From NCBI RefSeq assembly GCF_900113285.1, contig NZ_FOOT01000003.1:558001-622000 (forward strand): DNA of 64,000 bases. The letters run 5' to 3'. This document shows positions 8,348 to 15,933 of the stretch, in pieces (within the stretch, counting starts at the first letter, position 1; each line of letters begins with the position of its first letter). The notes under the pieces were generated by a model. It searched no databases. It was not told the DNA's origin and was given only the letters and a program-made list of their open reading frames with translations. Origin of the DNA: Pontibacter chinhatensis (lineage in GTDB: Bacteria; Bacteroidota; Bacteroidia; Cytophagales; Hymenobacteraceae). The position numbers and the translations under genes were made by a program.

Positions 8348-8725
8348 ATGGATTTTAAAGTTGTAGAACGCTCGCCTTTTGCCCGTATTGCGCGCATGGT
8401 GCTAAAAAGCAGCAATGTGGCCATGGTGCTGGGCAAAACCATACACCTGAGCGGCGTGAGCCGGGACACTTTCCTGAAGGATGAGGGGTGGCTGGCGCAC
8501 GAGCTGTGCCATATCCGGCAGTTCCGGGAGCACGGGTTTTTCCGGTTTCTGTGGCTCTACCTGAAAGAGTCGTGGCGGGTGGGCTACTACAACAACAGGT
8601 TTGAGGTGGAGGCCAGGCTGGAGGGCATGAAGCACCGCCGCCACCTGAACCCCTCACAAAAAGCAGCCAGCGCCATTACGCCCACAGAAGCCCCGCTGCC
8701 TATCGATACCAAAAAAACAGAATAG
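8348..8725 (+). CDS. Small HExxH protein, putative metallopeptidase (DUF4157-like)
   Basis: A 125-aa protein built around GWLAHELCHIRQFREHG (near residues 48-64), which holds an HExxH zinc motif followed by the RQ seen in DUF4157-type domains. A possible third ligand is the Glu in NNRFEVEAR about 25 residues later. DUF4157 is usually found within much larger toxin or contractile-injection associated proteins. Here it forms almost the entire protein, followed by a polar tail. The region FFRFLWLYL is hydrophobic but short. No signal peptide is present. Activity and substrate are unknown; the assignment rests on the motif alone. Confidence 0.7.
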   Translation: MDFKVVERSPFARIARMVLKSSNVAMVLGKTIHLSGVSRDTFLKDEGWLAHELCHIRQFREHGFFRFLWLYLKESWRVGYYNNRFEVEARLEGMKHRRHLNPSQKAASAITPTEAPLPIDTKKTE

Positions 8726-8995
8726 GGCAAGCTAGCAGCAGGCTGGAGAGTCTGGACAAATGAATTTTTGACAAAGGCTTATAAACTCAGATTGCGCTTA
8801 ACCCACCCCTAACCCCTCCAAGGAGGGGAATCAAATTATATATACAGGAATTCCCCTCCGAGGAGGGGCGGGGGTGGGTATACACGAGCAAGAAATTTGT
8901 TTATCGCGATTGGGCTTATAAAGTATAAAGGCCGGGAACAGGTAAAACCCTAGTTCCCGGCCTTTATGTTTCTGCTTCTATTCTTAGTTTATACT
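8726..8995. repeat. Intergenic CCCCTCC hairpin repeat and bidirectional terminator
   Basis: Two short hairpins of the type CCCCTCC-AA-GGAGGGG lie in tandem (about 8813-8828 and 8855-8868), embedded in CCACCCCTAA and GGGGTGGG flanks. They match modules at 5017, 12515, 46352, 51826 and 51915. A terminator follows with arms AAAGGCCGGGAAC (8927-8939) and GTTCCCGGCCTTT (8953-8965); it serves the sulfurtransferase gene on the minus strand and perhaps the HExxH gene on the plus strand. Confidence 0.7.
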
Positions 8996-9838
8996 TTATT
9001 TCTCGCCGGTAGCAACCTCGCGCCCGCTTCTGGACCACTCGCTCCAGGAGCCCACGTACAGCTTTGGCATCTCCAGTCCGGCGTAATCCATAGCCAGCAG
9101 CGTATGGCAGGCCGTAACGCCGGAGCCGCAGTGCACCATCACCTCTTCCGGCTTTCGGCTGCCCAGCGCCTCTTTATACTTTGCCCGGAGCTCTTCTTGC
9201 GGCAGGTAAAAGCCGTTGCTGTCGAGGTTGGAAGTATAGGGGATGTTCGTGGCGCCCGGAATGTGGCCGGCCACCAGATCGATGGGCTCTACCTCGCCAC
9301 GGAAGCGGGCTGCGGCCCGCACATCTATCACCAGGTTCTCGGGGTGCTGCACGGCCTGCTCTACCTCCTCCACGGTAGCCATAGGTAACTGCCAGCCCTG
9401 CTGCGGGTAAGGAGGCTGCAGCGTAGGCTGCTCCGCCTTGCCACTTACCGGAATACCGGCTGCCACAGCGGCACTGTATCCTCCGTCCAGCACCTGCACC
9501 TTCTCATGGCCTAAGGCGCGGAGCATCCACCAAAAACGTGCAGCGGCATTAGCTCCGCTTGCATCATCGTATACCACCACGTGGCTGTCGGACTGTATCC
9601 CGAGCTGCCCTACAAACTCCGCAAACTCGGCAGCGCTCGGCAGCGGGTGCCTGCCGCCTACGGCCGGGTTATCAGTCGGACGGGCCAGGTCGGTTTCCAG
9701 GTCAGCAAACAGGGCGCCCTGCAGGTGTTCTGCCTTATACTTGTCGCGGGCATCCGGGCCGGAGCGGGCGTCTATGAGAATGGGCGCCTCCTGCTGTAGC
9801 AGTGTGAGCAATTCCTGTGGCTTGATAATGGGTTTCAT
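8996..9838 (-). CDS. Sulfurtransferase with two rhodanese domains (thiosulfate / 3-mercaptopyruvate type)
   Basis: A 280-aa protein with tandem rhodanese domains. The N-terminal domain is non-catalytic. The C-terminal domain carries the active-site loop CGSGVTAC (Cys near residue 235), which is the form typical of 3-mercaptopyruvate sulfurtransferases (SseA type). It would move sulfane sulfur to an acceptor such as thioredoxin or cyanide. The Met at 9838 (MKPIIKPQELL) starts the family homology; the upstream extension of the frame to 9943 is rejected. The YciI-like gene lies 62 bp upstream on the same strand, so the two may be cotranscribed. Confidence 0.9.
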   Translation of the reverse strand: MKPIIKPQELLTLLQQEAPILIDARSGPDARDKYKAEHLQGALFADLETDLARPTDNPAVGGRHPLPSAAEFAEFVGQLGIQSDSHVVVYDDASGANAAARFWWMLRALGHEKVQVLDGGYSAAVAAGIPVSGKAEQPTLQPPYPQQGWQLPMATVEEVEQAVQHPENLVIDVRAAARFRGEVEPIDLVAGHIPGATNIPYTSNLDSNGFYLPQEELRAKYKEALGSRKPEEVMVHCGSGVTACHTLLAMDYAGLEMPKLYVGSWSEWSRSGREVATGEK

Positions 9839-9900
9839 AGTTTTTGTAGTTGTAGGGTTGAAAGGCTGAGTTAAAGTATAAAATGTTTGTCGCTGCGGTT

Positions 9901-10179
9901 TTACTCGCCGCCGGCCACCACGTTCCAAGGGCGCACCTTCCACTCCACAATCAGCCCGTTCTTTACGTAAGGGTCGTTGTTGGCGAAAGCCTCGGCAGCC
10001 TGCGTGTTATCGCCCTTAAAGATAAATACGGCACTGTCGGCAGGCTCGGCCAGGGCGCCGGCCATAACAAGGTCTCCTTTGGCATGGTAGGAGTTAATCA
10101 GCTCCAGGTGCTCCGGGCGGTAAGCGCCGCGCTTTTCAAGGTAATCTTCAGTGGTTTTGTAGAAAAGGATGTAGTACAT
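9901..10179 (-). CDS. YciI-like (YCII-related) small protein
   Basis: A 92-aa ferredoxin-fold protein of the YCII family. It has the pattern HLELINSYHAKGDLVMAGALAEPADSA, with a conserved His near residue 24 and an Asp in the second half (NNDPYVKNGL). Family members are small dimeric proteins, some with dehalogenase-like or hydrolase-like activity; most have no proven function. It is the first gene of a probable two-gene unit with the sulfurtransferase. Confidence 0.85.
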   Translation of the reverse strand: MYYILFYKTTEDYLEKRGAYRPEHLELINSYHAKGDLVMAGALAEPADSAVFIFKGDNTQAAEAFANNDPYVKNGLIVEWKVRPWNVVAGGE

Positions 10180-10302
10180 GTTTTATGTATGGGTTAGTGA
10201 ATTTTGGTTGGGTGTAACGGTCTCGTACAGGCAACGGGTGAGGCATTAGCCGAATATGATGCCTGTACTGTGTTGGCATAAATAGTTTTTTAAAGACTAC
10301 TG

Positions 10303-10860
10303 TCAATAATGTTCCAGCTCAACTATCTCTGAGTTGTCTGGGTTCTTCGTCGAATAGCGTATCTGCAATGTATCCCCAAGCCTGAATCTATTTTCTTTGT
10401 CTGGAATAGAAAAAGTGGTGTAAGGCTTTCCATCAACCGTATACTTGCTAACAAACAGCCATTCTTTTTTGCCTTTACCTGTTTTCCACTTTTCGATGAC
10501 TATACCTTGGGTAGTAGCACCATGCAGACTTAAATCTTCAAGCTTTTGCCATTCGCTCACTATTCCAAAAGTAGGTCCCACTACCAGTGCAGTTGCAGAT
10601 GCTATACCTAGCGGCCATACCGAACTGTTTAACCAAACACTTCTGATAAATTTTACTACACAGTAGGGTAGCACTAAGAAGATAATCACGAATGGCAACC
10701 ATCTTAATACACCAGTCTTGGCATAAAGTACTGAATCAGGAGTGTCAATATAGAGAAACCAGAGAATACTAAGAATGCACAATAGCCACAGGTATTTAAG
10801 TAGTTTCTTCTTGCCTTCTCCCGATTCTCTTTTCGCTTTATTTTTAAGTCTTCTAGACAC
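10303..10860 (-). CDS. DUF3592-like membrane protein
   Basis: A 185-aa protein with a basic N-terminus, three hydrophobic segments (about residues 22-40, 50-70 and 80-97), and a C-terminal soluble beta domain. The C-terminal part has the DUF3592 pattern: a GIVIEKW strand, a YTVDGKPYTT hairpin, and GDTLQIRYSTKNPDNSEI at the end. The function of the family is unknown. Codon use is AT-richer than in the neighbours, which may mean a recent gain. The frame opens at a GTG at 10860. Confidence 0.7.
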   Translation of the reverse strand: MSRRLKNKAKRESGEGKKKLLKYLWLLCILSILWFLYIDTPDSVLYAKTGVLRWLPFVIIFLVLPYCVVKFIRSVWLNSSVWPLGIASATALVVGPTFGIVSEWQKLEDLSLHGATTQGIVIEKWKTGKGKKEWLFVSKYTVDGKPYTTFSIPDKENRFRLGDTLQIRYSTKNPDNSEIVELEHY

Positions 10861-11227
10861 TTAATTAATTTCTATTAATGCCAACTAGCTGCTAAACGGA
10901 AGTCTATTCAGCATATCTGTACTATGTTCGGAGTTTATACTTCCGTGCCCGGACCTTCCATTCGGAACATAGGAAACTCAATATACTACAAACCAGAAAG
11001 TGCTACAACAAAAACAAAGTATATGCTTGAAGCAGTTGCCAATCAGCAGGTAAAGGTGCTTCGCTTTATATCGTCCTAAGTCGCCTAGCACTTCCGGAAG
11101 AGGATAGAATAGATTAGACCTTTTTTTTACGATTACTAATAAGGCATACCCATATAAGCTGCCAATAATAAAAATGCCCCAGCCATGAGATATGGCAGGG
11201 GCTGTAAATGCAAAACGCAAGTATAAA
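10861..11227. other. Intergenic region with a terminator, no gene
   Basis: AT-rich and without a convincing gene. An 80-codon minus-strand frame (10978-11220) lacks family features and runs through the hairpin GCCCCAGCCAT / ATGGCAGGGGC (about 11174-11200, one mismatch), which is better read as the terminator of the thioredoxin-like gene. Confidence 0.5.
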
Positions 11228-11857
11228 TTATGCCTCTTTCCACTTGATAGTGCAGCCGATGGCCTTGGTGTTGGGCTGGCTAATCGGTTTGCCGGCTACC
11301 AGTTCGTTGAGGGCGGCTTCGGCATACTTCTTCTCCACCTTGGAGGCGTCGCGGGAGTTATCGTCTATTGTGCCGATGTAGGCTACTTTATACTTCCCGT
11401 CCGGCTGCTTCTGCACAATGTACAGGTGCGGTGTGCGGGTGGCGCCGTAGGTTCGGGTTATCTCTTGGGTTTCGTCGTGCAGGTAGGGAAAGGGAAAGTT
11501 TTTCTCCCTGGCGCGCTGCTGCATGTCGGCGTAAGAATCCTTCGGCGAGGCAGTTGCATCGTTGGGGTTAATGGCGATGACCGGATAACCTTTGGGCGCA
11601 TACTTGTTGTGCAGGGCAATGATGCGGTCTTCATAGGCTACGGAGTAGGGGCAGGTGTTGCAGGTGAAGGTTACGATGAAGCCCTTGGCATCCTTATGGT
11701 CGGCCATGGATACCATTTTGCCGTCCACGTTCTTCAGTTTAAAGTCGCGGGCAGTGTCGCCTACCTGGTAGCCGGTGTTGGCAGGACTTGCCGCCAGCAG
11801 GGCGCCCACAAAGAGCAGGCACATAAGGTACACGAAATAGAGGTTTGCTTTTTTCAT
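11228..11857 (-). CDS. Exported thioredoxin-fold protein (peroxiredoxin/redoxin-like)
   Basis: A 209-aa protein with an N-terminal signal peptide (about residues 1-24) and an AhpC/TSA-Redoxin fold. The CxxC motif is in TFTCNTCPYSVAYEDR (Cys66 and Cys69), followed by the family pattern VIAINPNDA and the cis-Pro segment TRTPHLYIV. This matches the group of exported thioredoxin family proteins with CxTCP rather than classical WCxxC. A further Cys close to the C-terminus (IGCTIKWK) could serve as a resolving Cys; that is inference. Its gene starts 12 bp after a TlpA-like gene, so both probably act in thiol redox control in the periplasm. Confidence 0.88.
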   Translation of the reverse strand: MKKANLYFVYLMCLLFVGALLAASPANTGYQVGDTARDFKLKNVDGKMVSMADHKDAKGFIVTFTCNTCPYSVAYEDRIIALHNKYAPKGYPVIAINPNDATASPKDSYADMQQRAREKNFPFPYLHDETQEITRTYGATRTPHLYIVQKQPDGKYKVAYIGTIDDNSRDASKVEKKYAEAALNELVAGKPISQPNTKAIGCTIKWKEA

Positions 11858-11869
11858 AGTGCGGATAGG

Positions 11870-12367
11870 TTATGGTTTATACTTTGAAATGATTCGTTGC
11901 AACGCCTCCTGTGACAGTTCCCCCTCCACAAACTCGTACTGTTTCTTCTTGTTGTTGAACACCATGGTGGCCGGGATAGCCCCGCTCCATTTCGGCTCCA
12001 GCTTATCTATCCAGGAATTGGCGTCCACCTCGTCGAGCAACAGCACGTCAGACTTTAGATTGCGCTTTTGCACGAAAGGTTTAACGCGACTTTCCAGGTC
12101 TTCGGCGGCATCCATACTTACCAGCATCACGCGCACCGGCTGGTCTTTATACTGCTCGGTCAGCGCCTCGAAGTAGGGCATCTCCTTGATGCAGGGCCTG
12201 CACCAGGTGGCCCAGAAGTTCACCACATACAGCGTGTCGTGCGGGGCGTTGCGGATCTGCTCCAGCTCCTTATACTTTATCACCTTCACCTCTTGGGCAA
12301 AGGCGGGGGAGGCGGCAAGTATAAAGGCTAATGTGGCAAGCAGAAAGTTCAGTTTTATTTTCATCAT
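11870..12367 (-). CDS. TlpA-like periplasmic thiol-disulfide oxidoreductase
   Basis: A 165-aa exported thioredoxin-like protein. The signal peptide ends at about residue 24 (SPAFAQ). The active site is FWATWCRPC (Cys56 and Cys59), and the cis-Pro loop is GAIPATMVF. TlpA/ResA-like proteins keep periplasmic thiols reduced, for instance during cytochrome c maturation. There are two adjacent Met codons at 12367 and 12364. It is the first gene of a two-gene operon with the redoxin-like gene at 11228-11857. Confidence 0.9.
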   Translation of the reverse strand: MMKIKLNFLLATLAFILAASPAFAQEVKVIKYKELEQIRNAPHDTLYVVNFWATWCRPCIKEMPYFEALTEQYKDQPVRVMLVSMDAAEDLESRVKPFVQKRNLKSDVLLLDEVDANSWIDKLEPKWSGAIPATMVFNNKKKQYEFVEGELSQEALQRIISKYKP

Positions 12368-12479
12368 ACCTGGATAACGTTTCAGAGGAAAGTATACGTG
12401 TGATACCGTCTAAAATTAGCATTTAGGGCTGATTTCAGGAAGTATGGTTTTTGGGGAAGGTGCTTGGGTCGGATGAGAC

Positions 12480-13145
12480 CAATAATAAGGGGTGATGCTT
12501 CAACAGGACCGGGTCCAACCACCCCTGGCCCCTCCTTGTCTAAGGCGGGGAGCCTGTGATTACTGGTGCTGTAGTATAAGTTTCATAGCTGCTGTTCTCG
12601 CGCGGACAGGTCGCGACCTGTCCCTACAAAGTATAAACTCTGCAGGCGATTACACCCTTATTGAGCTTTGCTCGCAAGTTTCGAACTCTCATTCTCACTT
12701 GTCCTCCAGGGGACAGACTATACTTGTTACATAGTAAAGGCCGGAGCTATCGATTCTGTTCCCAGTTTTTCTGTGAGGCGCCTATGCGAGTTTTTCCGGT
12801 GACGAGCGTGAGCGAGGCAGCCCGAGGCACGAGGGAAGGAAAAGCTCCCAGCGCCGAGTAGGAAAACGAGGCCTCCCGGCCTGGGAGGGCAGAAAGTCAG
12901 AAGTGAAACGAGACGCTTGTGGGAACAAGAGGATGAACGGTGGCTTGAAAAGTATAGCTTGTTTCAAGTGGAAGGAAGCAATGGCTATGGAAGTATAGCC
13001 AACATATTTAAGAAGTATAGCCAAAGCATAAATATGGCTTTTCAAGCCAGTTGGGTTGCAAACCCAACATCATAGTAGGCACGAGTTGCAAACTCGCGCC
13101 AGCGGGGAAGGCTAATGTGACACAAGCGGACGCTTGCGCCATAAT
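12480..13145. repeat. Composite intergenic repeat, copy 3 (inverted)
   Basis: A 790-bp stretch without a credible gene. Going right it holds: the CCCCTCC hairpin module with CCACCCCTGG flank (12515-12555); the 20-bp palindrome GGACAGGTCGCGACCTGTCC (12604-12623); the reverse complement of the GGCCGGGAGGCCTCG module (about 12865-12890); GATGAACGGTGGCT, the inverse of the module at 4720 and 51530; three AAGTATAGC copies; and two palindromes centred on TTGCAA (13051-13067 and 13082-13096). Relative to copies 1 and 2 the module order is inverted and the CATCTCGA hairpin is missing. Confidence 0.75.
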
Positions 13146-13156
13146 TGGGACACCAA

Positions 13157-13543
13157 TCATACTTCCAGAAATCGTTTCACTTCCTCCACTACCTGCTCTT
13201 CCGTTACTACTTTAAACACCACATGCGGCCGGGCGGCGAAGATGCGCTGGAGGCGTGGGTGTTGCCCCTGCAGCAGTACCAGACGCTGCTTTCCTTCCTC
13301 AAGTAGCTCCTCCAGCAGCGGCATCAGACTACCCAGCTCTGCGGCGTTTTCATCAGCCTTAATACATACCACGGCCTTCTCAGATTCCCGAAGCAGGCGC
13401 AGGGCGTAGTGCTGCAGTAACTCGTCGGAGCGTGCATCCAGGTCAAGTACAGAAACAATGGGTATACGTTGGCGCACCTGCTCCACGACTGGTTTGTGGA
13501 AAGCGGTGTCTGAACTCAAATCGAAGTATAAAAAGGCCTGCAT
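13157..13543 (-). CDS. Conserved hypothetical protein coupled to the FG-GAP protein
   Basis: A 128-aa protein with a predicted alternating beta/alpha pattern, no signal peptide and no membrane segment. I do not recognise the family. Strands such as IPIVSVLDLDA, KAVVCIKAD and QRLVLLQG separated by helices suggest a Rossmann-like or STAS-like small fold. Its ATG overlaps the stop of the preceding gene by one base (TGATG at 13545-13541), so it is translationally coupled to the secreted FG-GAP protein although it looks cytoplasmic itself. Confidence 0.65.
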   Translation of the reverse strand: MQAFLYFDLSSDTAFHKPVVEQVRQRIPIVSVLDLDARSDELLQHYALRLLRESEKAVVCIKADENAAELGSLMPLLEELLEEGKQRLVLLQGQHPRLQRIFAARPHVVFKVVTEEQVVEEVKRFLEV

Positions 13544-15774
13544 CAGCGCACCATCAATTTTACGCTGGCCTGTTTACCGTTTTCGGCTGTAGCCCGAACT
13601 ATGTAAATGCCCGCCTGCCACTTCTGTGCCGGCAAAGTATGGGAACGACCAATTGCATTATCCTTACGGTACACGCGCTTGCCCACCACGTCAAACACTT
13701 CCAGTTGCACCGGCTCGGAGGCATGCACCTTTACCGGTTCCGCCACAGCCTTGTCGTGCGGGTTGGGGTATACTTGCAGCGTGAGTTTTTCGCCCGCATT
13801 TGGAGCACCCTTGAAGCCGGAAACCTGCTCCAGCAAGTATAAACCGCCGCCTTTGGAACCCAGAACCAGGTACATTTTTTCATCGCCGCCTAAAGGCGCT
13901 GCCGCTATACTTAGTCCGCGACCCAGGCGGGTGGCCTGCACCTGTTGCGTCAGCTTGTTTTCCAGCAGTTCAGTTTCTGGGGTAAAGGTAGCGTTCAGGT
14001 CTTGGGTAATGTGGCGGTAGATGCGCAGTTCGCCACTATCGTCTGCCGTGAGCAGGTCCAGCTTTCCATCACCATCTATATCGAAAATCAGGGGGTGCAG
14101 GTGGCGCCGGTCAAAATCGAAGCTGATGCCGCCAAAGCTGCTGTTCTCCAAAGTATAAACCGGGGCAGTAACGGTGCCGGTGTTGCGGTAGAACTCCAGG
14201 TTGCTGGCCGACTTGCCCAGCAGGAGGTCCAGGTCACCGTCACCATCCAGGTCGGCAAAGGCCGGGGAGTCGCCATCTGCCACCTTCAGGAGTTCCTGCT
14301 GCTGGGCAAAGTCATAGGCGGGCGGCTGGCCGGTAGCTGCCAGGTTGCGGAGCCAGATAATGCGGCTACTGCCGATGCCAGCGCCTTTCAGAGCAAGTAT
14401 GAGGTCCGTTTTTCCGTCGCCATTCATGTCAGCAAAGGTTGGTTTTATACTATACAGTTGCTTGCTGTGCAGGCTCAGGAAATCGTGGGTTACCAGCTCG
14501 AAAGCGGGCTCGGAGGAGGTCCCGGTATTGCGGTAAAAGCTAAGGGAGCCGCTGTAGGTGCCGCTTCGATAGCTGGCATCGTTGCCCACCAACATGTCCA
14601 GGTCGCCGTCGCCGTCCAGGTCGGCAAAGGCCGGGTAGGCCCCTTCGCTCAGGTCAATCATCTGGCCCTGCAGAAAATTATCCTGCACAAACGTAAACCC
14701 GGGCTTATCGGCAGCGCCGGTATTCCGGTAAAGCCAGGAAGAGCGCTGAAAGTCCATGTCATGGATTTCCTCAAAGGCCTGGGTGCTAACGAGCAAATCG
14801 GGGATGCCATCAAAGGTAACATCCTCGTAAAAAGCGGCCGGGAAGAGGTTAAAGCTGGCTGGGTTTGCAGCAGGAAAGTTTGGCAGGAAGCTATCCATCA
14901 AGGCATTCTGGCGGTCGCCTTTGTTCTCCATTAGCACCAGGTTTTCGCAGGCCACGCCTCCCATCACCAGCTCCATATCGCCATCGCCGTCCATATCGAG
15001 CAGCAGGTGGGTGGAGCCTTCGTGGCCTGAGTGCAGGGGGGCCGCTATACTTTGCCCGTGCGTGTTTCCGCACTTCTCCCCGAACTTAAAATCATTGCAG
15101 TGTTCGCACTCGGTAATGCCGCCCCACCAGTTGCTCTGCTGCTCATACACCAGCGACTCGCAGGGCAAGCCTTGCTCAGTTTGCATGTTCAGATAAAGCT
15201 CCAGATGATAACCTTGGGAAAAGTTGGTGAGGAGGATGTCCAGGTCTCCGTCGCCGTCGATGTCGGTAATGGCGGGGATGTCGGTGGCGTTCATCTGCAT
15301 GTTCACGCGGCCGCTTCTGTAGCGCAGCCCGTCCGTTACCTGCGTGAAGCGCAGCGGCTCGCCGGGCTCCTGCCGGAACACGCGGATGCCCAGCGGTGAG
15401 TTCGTGAAGATATCCTTCAGCCCGTCGCAGTTGTAATCGCGCAGCAGCACCCAGTAGGCCAGGTCACCTGGAAAGGCGCTCTCATACTCCGGCGCGTACC
15501 TATACTTCCATTGCCCCGCCTCCTGCACCGCTAGCCAGGTGTATACTTTGGCCGTCTGCCTGTCGTAGGCAAACAGGTCGTCCTGCCCGTCGCGGTTAAG
15601 GTCGATGGTAGAAAATTGGGGCGCGTTGAGACCGCCGCTCCAGGGCTCCAAGAGCGCACCGGCAGGGGCCGTGACAGGTATGTTTTGGCTCATCCGGAAA
15701 CGGAGCGGCTCCTGCTGCGCCACGGCTCCGGATAGGGATAAAAGTATAAGCAGAAGCGGTAGGTATACTTTCAT
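13543..15774 (-). CDS. Secreted FG-GAP/VCBS repeat protein with type 9 secretion sorting domain
   Basis: A 743-aa exported protein. Signal peptide at residues 1-19 (MKVYLPLLLILLSLSGAVA). The body is a beta-propeller-like series of FG-GAP/VCBS repeats; about nine calcium-loop motifs are visible (for example DLNRDGQDD, DIDGDGDLD, DMDGDGDME, DLDGDGDLD twice, DMNGDGKTD, DIDGDGKLD) between residues 55 and 575. The last 80 residues form a type A T9SS sorting domain: LQVYPNPHDKA, then VFDVVGKRVYR, then GIYIVRATAENGKQASVKLMV. It is therefore expected to be moved across the outer membrane by the gliding/T9SS machinery and anchored or released. A cluster of Cys/His (ITECEHCNDFKFGEKCGNTHG, near residue 225) interrupts one repeat and could bind metal or form disulfides. 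Confidence 0.9.
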   Translation of the reverse strand: MKVYLPLLLILLSLSGAVAQQEPLRFRMSQNIPVTAPAGALLEPWSGGLNAPQFSTIDLNRDGQDDLFAYDRQTAKVYTWLAVQEAGQWKYRYAPEYESAFPGDLAYWVLLRDYNCDGLKDIFTNSPLGIRVFRQEPGEPLRFTQVTDGLRYRSGRVNMQMNATDIPAITDIDGDGDLDILLTNFSQGYHLELYLNMQTEQGLPCESLVYEQQSNWWGGITECEHCNDFKFGEKCGNTHGQSIAAPLHSGHEGSTHLLLDMDGDGDMELVMGGVACENLVLMENKGDRQNALMDSFLPNFPAANPASFNLFPAAFYEDVTFDGIPDLLVSTQAFEEIHDMDFQRSSWLYRNTGAADKPGFTFVQDNFLQGQMIDLSEGAYPAFADLDGDGDLDMLVGNDASYRSGTYSGSLSFYRNTGTSSEPAFELVTHDFLSLHSKQLYSIKPTFADMNGDGKTDLILALKGAGIGSSRIIWLRNLAATGQPPAYDFAQQQELLKVADGDSPAFADLDGDGDLDLLLGKSASNLEFYRNTGTVTAPVYTLENSSFGGISFDFDRRHLHPLIFDIDGDGKLDLLTADDSGELRIYRHITQDLNATFTPETELLENKLTQQVQATRLGRGLSIAAAPLGGDEKMYLVLGSKGGGLYLLEQVSGFKGAPNAGEKLTLQVYPNPHDKAVAEPVKVHASEPVQLEVFDVVGKRVYRKDNAIGRSHTLPAQKWQAGIYIVRATAENGKQASVKLMVR

Positions 15775-15933
15775 AGTTTTGGGTTGGCCGCCGGAGAGGT
15801 GGCGGGTTATGTAGGTGAACGTAAGCCGGCCTGCTGTCGTTTCTGGCTAATTGGGTGTATATTGTGCCGCTATACTTACCGTGTAAAAGCACGTAACCAG
15901 AAGCATCAGACGCAAGCTAAAATTAAGCATTTC

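Noticed and set aside
10978-11220. 80-codon minus-strand frame with hydrophobic content
   Set aside because: It overlaps the terminator of the thioredoxin-like gene and has no family features or conserved start.
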